Positions 7,069 through 14,817 of a DNA stretch of 18,322 nt are shown here, piece after piece. Positions within the stretch are counted from its first letter, which is position 1. Every line of letters begins with the position of its first letter. Below the pieces are notes generated by a model that saw only the letters and a program-made list of their open reading frames with translations, had not been told where the DNA came from and did no database searches. Position numbers and translations under genes: made by a program. This stretch comes from Pseudomonadota bacterium (GTDB taxonomy: Bacteria; Desulfobacterota; Syntrophia; Syntrophales; UBA5619): contig JAHJXP010000038.1 of the NCBI GenBank assembly GCA_018827585.1, forward strand, positions 1 through 18,322, read 5' to 3'.

Positions 7069-8172
7069 TCAGCTTCCAAGGATTTTATGACATGTTTTGC
7101 ACGGCTCTGGAGGTTCCGTAAAGGCATTCTCCTCGGGGTTTTTCAACCTCGGACTTTGCAGCAGCGAAAGATACGCTTCCTTATATTCCTTCTCCCTTTT
7201 GATGAACCGGTTTCTAAACTCTTTATAATTGCCGCTGTTCCATATTGCAGAAAAAGGCTCTTTGAAGATGTTTCCGAAACTGACCTTATCAGTTCTGTAT
7301 TCCTTCTCACAGAAGACGCGTCTAAAGGGTGAGGGAAGAGGAGGGTAAAGATAGACGCAGGGGGAGACTTCTCCTTCTGCGGATATGTAAAGGTTACGGA
7401 GCGGGTTCTCCGCACAGACGGGCGCGTTGAAAGCAGTCAGGACCGGTTTTTTGAGTTGAATGTTCAACTTTTGCGCATTGGCTTCCGCCTGCTTGACGAT
7501 CTGGTCGTATTGGCTCTTGACATTTTCCCAGACAAAGACCCTCTGTGTTTCCTGCCAGAGATTGATCGTATGGCAGATGTTCGTGATAACGACCTCCTCA
7601 ATTCCCGCTTCTTTAGCAAGAGAGGGGACAAAGGGAACTTCATGAACATTGTCTTTGACCATGAGAAAGATGAGGTGCATTTTAGGTCTGAGTATCCCCA
7701 GGCGTTTTTTCTCATCCTGAAATAGACGAATGGCGTCAAGAACCTCCGGGAGGTGGGAGTTGACCCGAATGGCATCATGTGTTGCCGGGGTTGTCCCGGA
7801 GATCGAGAAACCCACAAAATCAACTCCCGCCTCGATGAGTTCGGAGACCCGATTCTCTGTTAATCCCATCCCGCTGGTGACGAAACCTACCTGGGACCCC
7901 TCCTTCTTGACCAGCCTGATGCATTCGGAAAGATCCCTATGGAGAAGAGATTCACCCCAACCTTCGAGTACAACGCTTTCAACATCCTTCAGGTAAGGAA
8001 GAATTTTTTTGAAATCCTCGAGAGGCATATCCAGGAATTGCCATTCCGTACTTTCTGAGCGGATGCACATCTTGCACAGGAGAGGACACCGGGTGGTCAA
8101 TTCAATCTGCCAGGCCGAGAAAGGCTTCCTTTTTCTTTTTTGCAGTAACTTGCCGAACAGTTTTTCAATCAT
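7069..8172 (-). CDS. Radical SAM protein with twitch/SPASM-like C-terminal domain
   Basis: A 367-residue radical SAM enzyme. The SAM-cluster motif is C29-x3-C33-x2-C36 (TTRCPLLCKMC), the GGE-like motif is EGWGES (70-75), and the strand GFSISG (121-126) fits the barrel. The C-terminal part carries extra cysteines at 253, 272 and 288 in the pattern C-x(n)-LYISAEGEVSPC, then GNIFKEPFSAIWNS, and a final C358-x2-C361. That is the layout of a twitch or SPASM auxiliary-cluster domain found in peptide- and protein-modifying radical SAM enzymes. The start ATG at 8172 has GAGGTG upstream and lies 12 bases after the previous gene. It is the last gene of the four-gene cassette. The substrate is unknown; I see no precursor-peptide ORF beside it. 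Confidence 0.82.
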   Translation of the reverse strand: MIEKLFGKLLQKRKRKPFSAWQIELTTRCPLLCKMCIRSESTEWQFLDMPLEDFKKILPYLKDVESVVLEGWGESLLHRDLSECIRLVKKEGSQVGFVTSGMGLTENRVSELIEAGVDFVGFSISGTTPATHDAIRVNSHLPEVLDAIRLFQDEKKRLGILRPKMHLIFLMVKDNVHEVPFVPSLAKEAGIEEVVITNICHTINLWQETQRVFVWENVKSQYDQIVKQAEANAQKLNIQLKKPVLTAFNAPVCAENPLRNLYISAEGEVSPCVYLYPPLPSPFRRVFCEKEYRTDKVSFGNIFKEPFSAIWNSGNYKEFRNRFIKREKEYKEAYLSLLQSPRLKNPEENAFTEPPEPCKTCHKILGS

Positions 8173-8184
8173 TACTTAATCACC

Positions 8185-9024
8185 TCATAGTCTCTGGAGA
8201 AGCCTCTCCAGAAGCCCCTTTCTGGCTGGATGATGCAGGCAGAAGGCATAGGGGAGAAAGACGACGCCTCCCCACTTTTCTTTAAAAAAGGCGACACCCG
8301 GATTGATGCCCAGCCCCAGGTTGATATATTTTTTCCCCTCCGCCATTGCCCGCTGCGTTACGGCGGAAAGCAAAAGATCCGAAGCCCCCGGGATATAATG
8401 AGATTCGGATCTGAAGTTAAACATGTACACGGCATAGTCCCTCGGCTTATATTCGGCAACGTCGAAGGCAACGAGATCCCCGTTATCGGTTCTTGCCTCG
8501 AAGATCGATGCCGTCTTTGATGAGGAGAGATAGGTATCGATTCTCCGAAAGATGAACCGGGTTGCCTCATCCGCTGAATGTGTCTTCAGGAACCCCTCGA
8601 TCATCTTCATGTGTTCCTGATCAAAATGGGTGCTCTTTCCCACAGAGAGCTCTCTTCCCGCCCGCCTTAACATGTTTCTCAATTTTTGAGAAATGGAAAG
8701 GGTTGACAGGTCCAGGCGATAGTAATGGTCGGTGGGAGGATGAGGGCCTTGTTGGAGGGAAGGAGGAATTGCAGGTGCGATCAGGGAGACACTTTCCGGT
8801 TTGAAACATTTTACCGCATCCTCGAGGGCCCTTCTTAGACGTTTCTCTTCAAAGGCTTCATTTAGGGGATATCCGACGAGAATGAAATGACCCTTCTTTG
8901 CATAGACGAGAAAGTCTCCGAAGAGATGCGGTTCCGCTTGTGAAATCGGGGTGACGTATTGGGGAATATGTTCCGGTACATACGCGTGATGGTCAATATA
9001 GTCCTCTTGCGCGGTTGTGATCAT
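8185..9024 (-). CDS. GNAT/FemAB-fold-like protein, paralogue 2 of the cassette
   Basis: This 279-residue protein is related over its whole length to the product of 9842-10723. Shared landmarks are AYVPEHI near the N-terminus, LVGYPL, a (D)QYY/DHYY-x-LD segment, YxPGASDLLL versus YVPHASDLIFL, and INLGLGINPGVAFFKEKWGG versus INLGLGVNEGIRRFKKKWGG. The last motif and the preceding alternating strands suggest an acyltransferase of the GNAT/FemAB/DUF2156 fold group. No signal peptide or membrane segment is seen. Its ATG overlaps the TraB-family stop codon (ATGA at 9021-9024), with AGGAG upstream, so translation is coupled. The function is not known; an amino-acyl or acyl transfer reaction is only an inference from the fold. 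Confidence 0.65.
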   Translation of the reverse strand: MITTAQEDYIDHHAYVPEHIPQYVTPISQAEPHLFGDFLVYAKKGHFILVGYPLNEAFEEKRLRRALEDAVKCFKPESVSLIAPAIPPSLQQGPHPPTDHYYRLDLSTLSISQKLRNMLRRAGRELSVGKSTHFDQEHMKMIEGFLKTHSADEATRFIFRRIDTYLSSSKTASIFEARTDNGDLVAFDVAEYKPRDYAVYMFNFRSESHYIPGASDLLLSAVTQRAMAEGKKYINLGLGINPGVAFFKEKWGGVVFLPYAFCLHHPARKGLLERLLQRL

Positions 9025-9845
9025 GGCTGCTCCTGGGTGATCCGGTATCCCTCATCGAGAAACATTTTTTGGATCCCCGGGATATGCCCGACTCCTACAA
9101 AGGCGGTTGTTCGGCCTTCTTCGAAGAAGGTTTTTATTCCTTGAAAAAAAATGGGATCGCGCTTCCCGATAATGGATTCGCAACGGGTCGGGAATTCTCC
9201 CGTAATGGAAAGGTAGTTCTGCAAATTCCCTTCGAGGAAAACCTTTGTGAATCGTTCCTTGTGGGCGCTCCAATGCTGAAATCGATTGAAATAATTTACA
9301 ATTCTGTTAAAAGGGATTCCATCCAGGGCGTTTAGTTGATCCTCGATGGTTTCCAGGTATTTGATTTCTTTCCCAAGTTCCCGGGCGATGTGGAAGGCTT
9401 CCACGTCCATGGAATGTTTCCAGCTCAAAAAGGCGGACCATGTCGTGAAAAAAGCCATCCAGGGGCGGACTCCCCGCGCGTGTTCTTCAAGAAAACCGGA
9501 AGTCTTCACATAGATGAGATCCAGAAAGGAACCCGCCGTAGTGGCCCGTCCCGATCGGTCGGCCAGTTGCCGGTTGATCTCCCGGATGACGGCGGGATCG
9601 AGGGCATCGTATACGGAGGGAGAGTCCTCTCCGCGGGAGCCGTATCGGGCAACCCCGGCCATGCTCTCCTGATCGAGAGGCCCTTCGAAGAGGACAATTT
9701 TTGATTCTTGGACCAGCCTGGTCAGTGCTTTCCGGAAGCTGATAGGGGAAAAATGGGCCGTTCCCACGAGGAAAGAGACCCTGCCGTTTTTTTCCACCCT
9801 CCAAACCGTCCTCAACCGTTTTTCCTTCCATGGGAATAAGTTCAT
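9021..9845 (-). CDS. TraB/PrgY/GumN (Tiki-like) family protein
   Basis: A 274-residue member of the TraB/GumN family, some of which (Tiki) are metalloproteases. The family's conserved positions are visible: LVGTAHFSP with His31 (G-x2-H), FEG with Glu54, MDVEAFHIARELGK (147-159) with KYLETIEDQ (162-170), Arg229, and AFVGVGHIPG with His254 (second G-x2-H). I see no signal peptide and no clear C-terminal membrane helix, unlike many GumN proteins that are exported, so this copy is probably cytoplasmic. It starts at 9845, with an ATGA overlap to the gene upstream and another ATGA overlap to the gene downstream. It lies exactly between the two paralogous GNAT/FemAB-like genes. The family is confident, the reaction and substrate are not. 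Confidence 0.82.
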   Translation of the reverse strand: MNLFPWKEKRLRTVWRVEKNGRVSFLVGTAHFSPISFRKALTRLVQESKIVLFEGPLDQESMAGVARYGSRGEDSPSVYDALDPAVIREINRQLADRSGRATTAGSFLDLIYVKTSGFLEEHARGVRPWMAFFTTWSAFLSWKHSMDVEAFHIARELGKEIKYLETIEDQLNALDGIPFNRIVNYFNRFQHWSAHKERFTKVFLEGNLQNYLSITGEFPTRCESIIGKRDPIFFQGIKTFFEEGRTTAFVGVGHIPGIQKMFLDEGYRITQEQP

Positions 9846-10723
9846 TGACTTCTCACAAAGTTTTTCGTGTAGCTAAATTTCCCCATGAGTGCATCGATCA
9901 GCGAGACTTTCCTTGCAGTCCCATAACGGCGCTCACAGAATTCGTACTTGAGAAATGGTTTCCCGCCCCACTTTTTTTTGAATCTTCGTATTCCTTCATT
10001 GACTCCCAGGCCTAAATTGATGGTGCTTTTTCCGTGTTCGCGCGTCAGATGGATCATTTCGAGGAAAATAAGGTCAGAGGCATGGGGGACGTAGTGCTTT
10101 TTTGAATGCGAACCGAGGATGTAGGCGGAGAAATTCTTTGCCCCAAGTTCGATGACAGAGAAAGCACAAAGGTTTCCGGTTAAATCACGCGCGTCGATCG
10201 TCCAGGCGCTCGATGAGCGGCCGACGTACTCGGGCATGGCAAGGTAGAGTTCCCGCACTCGATCCGGTAATTTTTCCCTCTTCAGGAGTTCTGAGATCAG
10301 CGCCTGATGCTCCTGAGAAATTGTGCGTCCCCTCCCGATGATCAATTTTTCAGAGGCTTTGTGGGCCGCCCGCCGGAGGGAAGGTCTCAGAAGGGTCTTT
10401 TCAATGTCAAGCGTATAGTATTGATCCGTTTGTCTCTCTTTACAGGAATTCAAAAGGGAAGAGGGGGATTCGGGTCCGATGAACCAGAGGTACTCAGGTC
10501 GGAATGTGTCAACGGCCTGTTTCAAAATCCTCTCACACCTTTCCTGGGAAAAATTTCCTTCGAGAGGATATCCGACAAGGATGAGCCAGTTGTCCTTTAC
10601 AAAACCCAGATGGTCTTCTATGAGAAAAGGATCGCCTTTCGAGATCAGGGTCATGAGGCTCACGATGTGTTCCGGAACATAGGCCCTTGTCAGGACATAG
10701 GCTTCCTCTTCACGCGTAATCAT
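9842..10723 (-). CDS. GNAT/FemAB-fold-like protein, paralogue 1 of the cassette
   Basis: This is the first gene of the cassette, 293 residues. I use ATG 10723 because AGGAG lies six bases upstream and the resulting MITREE start matches MITTAQ of the paralogue; an in-frame ATG at 10747 has no good ribosome site. Landmarks shared with the other copy are AYVPEHI, LVGYPLEGNF, DQYYTLDI, YVPHASDLIFLEM and INLGLGVNEGIRRFKKKWGG. The fold looks like an acyltransferase of the GNAT/FemAB/DUF2156 group. The two copies have diverged considerably, so the duplication is old and both were probably retained for different jobs. No catalytic residue can be named with confidence. The stop overlaps the start of the TraB-family gene. 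Confidence 0.65.
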   Translation of the reverse strand: MITREEEAYVLTRAYVPEHIVSLMTLISKGDPFLIEDHLGFVKDNWLILVGYPLEGNFSQERCERILKQAVDTFRPEYLWFIGPESPSSLLNSCKERQTDQYYTLDIEKTLLRPSLRRAAHKASEKLIIGRGRTISQEHQALISELLKREKLPDRVRELYLAMPEYVGRSSSAWTIDARDLTGNLCAFSVIELGAKNFSAYILGSHSKKHYVPHASDLIFLEMIHLTREHGKSTINLGLGVNEGIRRFKKKWGGKPFLKYEFCERRYGTARKVSLIDALMGKFSYTKNFVRSQ

Positions 10724-10844
10724 CTTTTTCTCCTGTTCTGCGCGCATCTTAGCCCAGTTTTTTCAAAATCACCAAGGATTTTTGGGGTAGCTTACACATC
10801 GCATCTCAGGCAGGCATATTCTGCACATGATGAAAAATTTTTTA

Positions 10845-10888
10845 TTGCAATAAAAAGATTGCCCTGCTATACATGTCTACACGTTTGA
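10845..10888 (+). promoter_or_regulatory. Exporter promoter with shared operator (module copy 2)
   Basis: TTGCAA (10845-10850), 17 bases, TATACA (10868-10873) preceded by TGC, then TGTCTACACGTTTGA. It matches the dsr promoter from -12 onward without a mismatch and shares the TTATTGCAATAA palindrome around the -35 at the same spacing. The leader from here to the exporter start codon is about 180 bases. Confidence 0.82.
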
Positions 10889-11067
10889 CATCATGCGCAT
10901 ATCGAATCGGGATATGCCGCAGTCGTTTTGATGCCGTTGTTCTTCTTTTTTTGAGAGTGTGCATTGGGACGGAATGATCAGACGGTCCCTCATGGATGAA
11001 GGTTCATTGCGAGCCTTCAGTTCACAGTGATTTCACGACAATCTTGATTGAAGGGAGGTATGGATTA

Positions 11068-12606
11068 ATGGCGGAGAAAAGCAATGGTATCAACTGGTCT
11101 GTTTTGTGGAAAAGTGATGATTGGATGTCCGTCTGGATCGGGTTTTTTATCCTCATCTTCTTCCTGGCGGGGGCGACGATGTCGCTGCCCAAATGGAAAT
11201 GGATCGGGGATGGGTCCTTCCAGGACAAGATCGTCGGGTATGCCAAAAAAGTGGATTCCGCAGCCAAGGACGCGGAAGCGAAGGCCGAAATCGCCTTGAA
11301 AGACCAGGCGGCGGCGCTCAAGGCGGCGCTCGACGCCAAGGACCGGAAGGCGATCGGCGCAGCGGCCGGCAAGATGGAAGCGGCCGCCAAGGAGGTCAAA
11401 GACAAGGATTTCCAGAAGAAGACGGCAAAGCTCGCCGCAGGCATCAAGGGCGATGCGGGGGCGACCGTGGGAAAAGTCTTCTCCGGTGAAAACCTTATGA
11501 AGGCGCTCTACCTGTTTATCGGGCTTGCGATCCTCGGCGTCATCGGCATGGCCTTCATGGGCTTGCCGGTTGTCAAGTTCATGGCCGGGTTTCCCATCGT
11601 CTTCATCCTCTCGGCACTGGCCTATTTCGTCGCCGATAACGACATCGTCAGTTTCTACGGCCTGGAGGTCGTCTTCTGGGCCCTGATCTTCGGCCTATTG
11701 ATCAGCAACATCGGCAACGTGCCCGCGTGGTTGAAGACAGCCGTCAAGACGGAATATTTTATCAAGATCGGCCTGGTCCTCCTGGGCGCGGAGGTCCTCT
11801 TCGGCACCGTCGCCAAGGTGGGCGCCTATGGAATGGTCCAGGCCATTCTGGTCATCGGGGTCGTCTTCTACTTTTGTATCTGGTTCGCACGTAAAGTGGG
11901 ACTTGACGACGAATTTGCGTCCATTATCGGCGCGTCCGTCTCGATCTGCGGCGTCTCGGCCGCCATCGCCGCCGGCGGCGCCGTCAAGGGCGACTCCAAG
12001 AAGGTCAGCCATTGCATCTCCCTGGTTTTGCTGTGCGCCATGCCCATGTTGATCCTCATGCCCATTATTGCCAAGGCTGTCGGAATGTCGCCGGCCGTTG
12101 CCGGGGCCTGGCTCGGCGGGACCATCGACACGACCGGGGCCGTCGTGGCCGCGGGAGCGATCGCCGGACCGGAGGCAATGAGTGTGGCCGTCGTCGTCAA
12201 GATGGCCCAGAACGTCCTGATCGGACTGGCGGCCTTCCTTCTGGCCCTCTGGTTTACCTTTAAAGGGCATGCAGCCGGGGGAGAAAAACCAAGCCTCATG
12301 GAGCTCTGGACCCGTTTCCCCAAGTTCGTCCTCGGGTTCATTGTCGCGTCGATCGTCTTTTCCTTCTTCATGAGCGAAGCGCAGGCGACAAGCGTAACGG
12401 GCATCACCAAGGGGCTCCGGGGCTGGTGGTTCACGCTGGCCTTCCTCTGCATCGGTCTGGAGACCAAGTTCAGCGAACTCGTCAAGATGGGCGGCGGAAA
12501 ACCGGCCCTTGTGTTTCTCACCGCTCAGGCGGTCAACATCTTCTGGACGCTCCTCCTGGCCTACCTGATCTTCGGCGGCATCCTCTTCCCGGCGCCGACC
12601 TTCTAA
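11068..12606 (+). CDS. YeiH-family putative sulfate/sulfite exporter with N-terminal helical extension
   Basis: A 512-residue membrane protein of the PSE/YeiH (UPF0324) family. The family core, about 340 residues long, runs from roughly residue 165 to the end with about ten hydrophobic helices and the conserved stretches ISNIGNVP, GLVLLGAEVLFG, GASVSICGVSAAIAAG, GGTIDTTGAVVAAGA and KMAQNVLIG. Before it lies an extra segment: one membrane helix near 23-42, then about 100 residues very rich in Ala, Lys and Glu (about 60-150), probably a soluble coiled coil. The start ATG at 11068 has GGGAGG upstream; an in-frame ATG at 10996 lacks one. Transcription from a dsr-type promoter points to movement of sulfite, sulfate or a sulfonate across the membrane. 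The direction and the substrate are inferred. Confidence 0.85.
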   Translation: MAEKSNGINWSVLWKSDDWMSVWIGFFILIFFLAGATMSLPKWKWIGDGSFQDKIVGYAKKVDSAAKDAEAKAEIALKDQAAALKAALDAKDRKAIGAAAGKMEAAAKEVKDKDFQKKTAKLAAGIKGDAGATVGKVFSGENLMKALYLFIGLAILGVIGMAFMGLPVVKFMAGFPIVFILSALAYFVADNDIVSFYGLEVVFWALIFGLLISNIGNVPAWLKTAVKTEYFIKIGLVLLGAEVLFGTVAKVGAYGMVQAILVIGVVFYFCIWFARKVGLDDEFASIIGASVSICGVSAAIAAGGAVKGDSKKVSHCISLVLLCAMPMLILMPIIAKAVGMSPAVAGAWLGGTIDTTGAVVAAGAIAGPEAMSVAVVVKMAQNVLIGLAAFLLALWFTFKGHAAGGEKPSLMELWTRFPKFVLGFIVASIVFSFFMSEAQATSVTGITKGLRGWWFTLAFLCIGLETKFSELVKMGGGKPALVFLTAQAVNIFWTLLLAYLIFGGILFPAPTF

Positions 12607-12640
12607 GCAGCATAGGGAGGTAGGTGACCATACGAAATGT

Positions 12641-12681
12641 GCCGGACCTGTCGAAGGCCGAAAGCCTTCGACGGGTCCGGC
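12641..12681 (+). terminator. Long hairpin after the exporter gene
   Basis: GCCGGACC-T-GTCGAAGGC pairs with GCCTTCGAC-G-GGTCCGGC around a five-base loop, an 18-position stem with one T-G pair, 35 bases past the exporter stop. The downstream sequence is only moderately T-rich, so it may act as an inefficient terminator or an mRNA-stabilising hairpin between convergent genes. Confidence 0.6.
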
Positions 12682-12745
12682 GCAGTCCGGGTTCCCGGTT
12701 CTTTATCCGTTTCTTTATAGTGTCCGACAGCACAGCGAATCTTTT

Positions 12746-12874
12746 TTAAACTGCGCCGTCCCCACGAAGACCAGATCCCGGCTCCTTGTAAGCGTCGCTT
12801 TTTATCGTGGGGGTGATTTTCGCCTTGTACCCCTGGAGTTCTTCCTTCACGTCGTCCTTCTCATCTGACATCAT
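12746..12874 (-). CDS. Possible small ORF of 42 residues overlapping the end of the DapA-like gene
   Basis: An ATGATG at 12874-12869 overlaps the last codons of the DapA-like gene, with AGGGGAG upstream inside that gene. The ORF encodes a hydrophilic peptide beginning MMSDEKDDVKEELQGY and ends at TAA 12746-12748. The coupled position is in favour; the lack of any recognisable family and the short length are against. It could also be a remnant of a longer lost gene. Confidence 0.28.
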   Translation of the reverse strand: MMSDEKDDVKEELQGYKAKITPTIKSDAYKEPGSGLRGDGAV

Positions 12875-13790
12875 GACCGTCTCCCCTGAGCAGGCCGAGT
12901 TTGATGGCCTCCTCTTTCATGTAGCGCGCCTCCTGATCATTCGGTTCCCGCCAGGGACGGCGGACCGTGCCGCAATCGATCCCTTTCAATTTGAGGAAGG
13001 TATAGCATCCCGCCGGGCGGAATCCACCGGCAGCCTGGATCTTCCGCTGGGCAATGACGAGGTTTTGCAGTTCTCCGGACTTCTTCCAGTCGTGAGCTTC
13101 CAGTGCCTTGTACAGGGAAACGGCAAGTTCGGGAAAGGCGTTTGCGGTTCCCGCGACGCATCCCTTGATGCCGATGTTGTATGCCGGCTGCATCAGGCCT
13201 ACCGAACCGCTCATGCAGGCGAAGTCCGGATTCACAAGGGTCGCCGCCTGATTGAACTCTCCGAGCAGGGTAAAGCTGCCGCTGGAATCCTTCATTCCCA
13301 TGACTCCGGCCTTCACCAGCTTGGCCAATAGTTCGGAGGTCAATGTGTAGCCGCTTGTCCGGGGATTGTTATAGATGAACGCAGGAACACGCACCGATGC
13401 CGCAATATCGGCATAATGACGGATGATCTGGCTCTCATCGTATGCGTTTGCTCCGGGATAATAATAAGGCGCAACCGCCGCCACCGCTGCCGAGCCAAGG
13501 CCTTCGGCGTGTTTGGCCAGTTCAATCATCGCCCGCGTGGATGCTTCGCCGACATGGGTGATGATCGGGAGCCGGCCTTTCACCTCATCGTGGATGATTT
13601 CCGCGACCCTTTTTCGTTCCTCGATGGTCATCAGGAATGCGCTGCCGTAGGAGCCGTTGATGAAAAAGCCGTGAACGCCTTCGCTCATCAGATAGCCGAT
13701 CACATTGCGAATCCCTTTTTCATAGATGTCGCCGTCTTCCGTAAAGCTCGTGATGACCGGAGGATAGATCCCTTCGAAACGTTTGGTCAT
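12861..13790 (-). CDS. DapA-superfamily (N-acetylneuraminate lyase/dihydrodipicolinate synthase) class-I aldolase
   Basis: A 309-residue Schiff-base lyase. The lysine is Lys167 in GVMGMKDSSG and the conserved tyrosine is Tyr140 in FIYNNPR. The loop that binds the keto-acid carboxylate, normally G-[TS]-T-G-E, reads GSYGSAF here (46-52), so the substrate probably differs from that of true DapA or NanA. It follows the GntR gene after 14 bases on the same strand, with AAAGGG upstream of ATG 13790, so it is likely co-transcribed with and controlled by that regulator. An IlvD/Edd dehydratase is encoded 4 kb away; together they could form a sugar-acid dehydratase/aldolase route, but that is inference. 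A house-keeping lysine role is unlikely given the context. Confidence 0.85.
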   Translation of the reverse strand: MTKRFEGIYPPVITSFTEDGDIYEKGIRNVIGYLMSEGVHGFFINGSYGSAFLMTIEERKRVAEIIHDEVKGRLPIITHVGEASTRAMIELAKHAEGLGSAAVAAVAPYYYPGANAYDESQIIRHYADIAASVRVPAFIYNNPRTSGYTLTSELLAKLVKAGVMGMKDSSGSFTLLGEFNQAATLVNPDFACMSGSVGLMQPAYNIGIKGCVAGTANAFPELAVSLYKALEAHDWKKSGELQNLVIAQRKIQAAGGFRPAGCYTFLKLKGIDCGTVRRPWREPNDQEARYMKEEAIKLGLLRGDGHDVR

Positions 13791-13804
13791 ACTTTACCCT
13801 TTAC

Positions 13805-14566
13805 TCAACCCAGCAGACTCGAATAATCCAGCTCAAAGACACCCGAGTCGCTGATCTTCAGCCGTACCCGGTCACCGCGAAAGACGCCGCGGCTGAATCG
13901 CACCGGTTTGTCGTCCTGGTCGAACGTCACACCGACGACTGCCAAGAAAAGGGGGACACGGGGATTCCCCAGCAGCTTCCGTTCTTTTTTGGAAATGATC
14001 GGAGCTTCGACCCAGATGTCGCTTCGAGACAACTGGATATTGCACTGTTCCTGAAGCAGATAATTCAAGGACTTTGATTCGAGGTCTTCTTTCATGAGAT
14101 TCCCGCAGAGGTTCGCGGGCATGAAAGCGGTTTGCAGAGCCATAGGCTCGCCTTTCACAATCCTCAACCGCTGGATCTTTAAAGCGTGGGCCGGTCTGGT
14201 CAGTTTCAGGGCCGCAGCGATCTCCTCGTTAGGTTCAATGATCTCTTTCAGGATAAGTTTCGTCTCAACCTCCAAACCTTGCGCCTTCATTTTTTCCGAA
14301 AAGCTCAGAATATGAGACGTTTGATGCAATATCTTCGGGAACGATACGAAACTGCCTTTCCCCGGTACGCGAAAGATCTTCCCCCGATCCGCGATCTGAT
14401 CCATCGCCTTGCGCACCGTGCTCCGACTGGCCTGCCATTGTTCGCACAACTCTTTTTCCGAGGGAAGTCGATCGTAAGGCTTCAGCCGATTCTCTTCAAT
14501 CTCCGCGGTTATGGCTTCAATGATCTGACGGTGCTTTGTGAGGTAACTATTTTCCATTTGATCCAT
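13805..14566 (-). CDS. GntR-family transcriptional regulator, HutC subfamily (UTRA domain)
   Basis: A 253-residue regulator. The N-terminal winged helix-turn-helix is clear (residues 30-78: LPSEKELCEQWQASRSTVRKAM with wing PGKGSFV), followed by a UTRA effector domain (about 90-245) of the type that binds sugars, amino acids or organic acids. It lies 14 bases upstream of the DapA-like gene and probably regulates it. HutC-type regulators usually bind GTNTANAC-like sites. Such a site (GTCTACAC) occurs in all three dsr-type promoters of this window but not clearly before this gene, so it is a candidate for controlling the sulfite-metabolism units as well. Start: ATG 14566, with a second ATG three codons in. 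Confidence 0.9.
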   Translation of the reverse strand: MDQMENSYLTKHRQIIEAITAEIEENRLKPYDRLPSEKELCEQWQASRSTVRKAMDQIADRGKIFRVPGKGSFVSFPKILHQTSHILSFSEKMKAQGLEVETKLILKEIIEPNEEIAAALKLTRPAHALKIQRLRIVKGEPMALQTAFMPANLCGNLMKEDLESKSLNYLLQEQCNIQLSRSDIWVEAPIISKKERKLLGNPRVPLFLAVVGVTFDQDDKPVRFSRGVFRGDRVRLKISDSGVFELDYSSLLG

Positions 14567-14614
14567 TGTATATGTCCTTGAACCCAGACTATGGCCCTCT
14601 TTATGCAGCCGCGT

Positions 14615-14643
14615 TAATATCTATATGCAATGGGCTTTGTCAA
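14615..14643 (-). promoter_or_regulatory. Probable promoter of the GntR-DapA unit
   Basis: On the minus strand, TTGACA (14643-14638) is followed after 17-18 bases by ATATTAA (14620-14614), giving a leader of about 40 bases. It is unrelated to the shared dsr-type module, and no GTCTACAC block is present, although GACATATACA occurs right before the start codon. Confidence 0.55.
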
Positions 14644-14747
14644 GGTGTTTCATGTCCGAAAAAACCTGAACGGATTTCCCTGTGCAGCTTATCCTGTGAA
14701 ATGCGACTGCAAGCATATTGAGGAAGCGGCGGTGTGATAAGCCGTAA

Positions 14748-14805
14748 GAGAAAAAAGGTCCCCCGCAGCCCAAAATCAGAGGGTGCGAAAGGAACCTCTT
14801 TTCTC
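14748..14805 (-). terminator. Terminator-like inverted repeat after the split-Soret gene
   Basis: GAGAAAAGAGGT and ACCTTTTTTCTC pair over 12 positions with one mismatch, and the interior holds a partial CGCACCC/GGGCTGCG stem. It begins about 13 bases past the stop of the split-Soret gene and has a T-rich right arm. It is probably a terminator, but the AT-rich outer arms are weak. Confidence 0.4.
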
Positions 14806-14817
14806 TTTCCTGACAAC

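Noticed and set aside
11005..11025. TTCATTGCGAG in the exporter leader resembling the dispersed repeat
   Set aside because: Only about ten bases match and no palindromic core is present; chance or a worn remnant.
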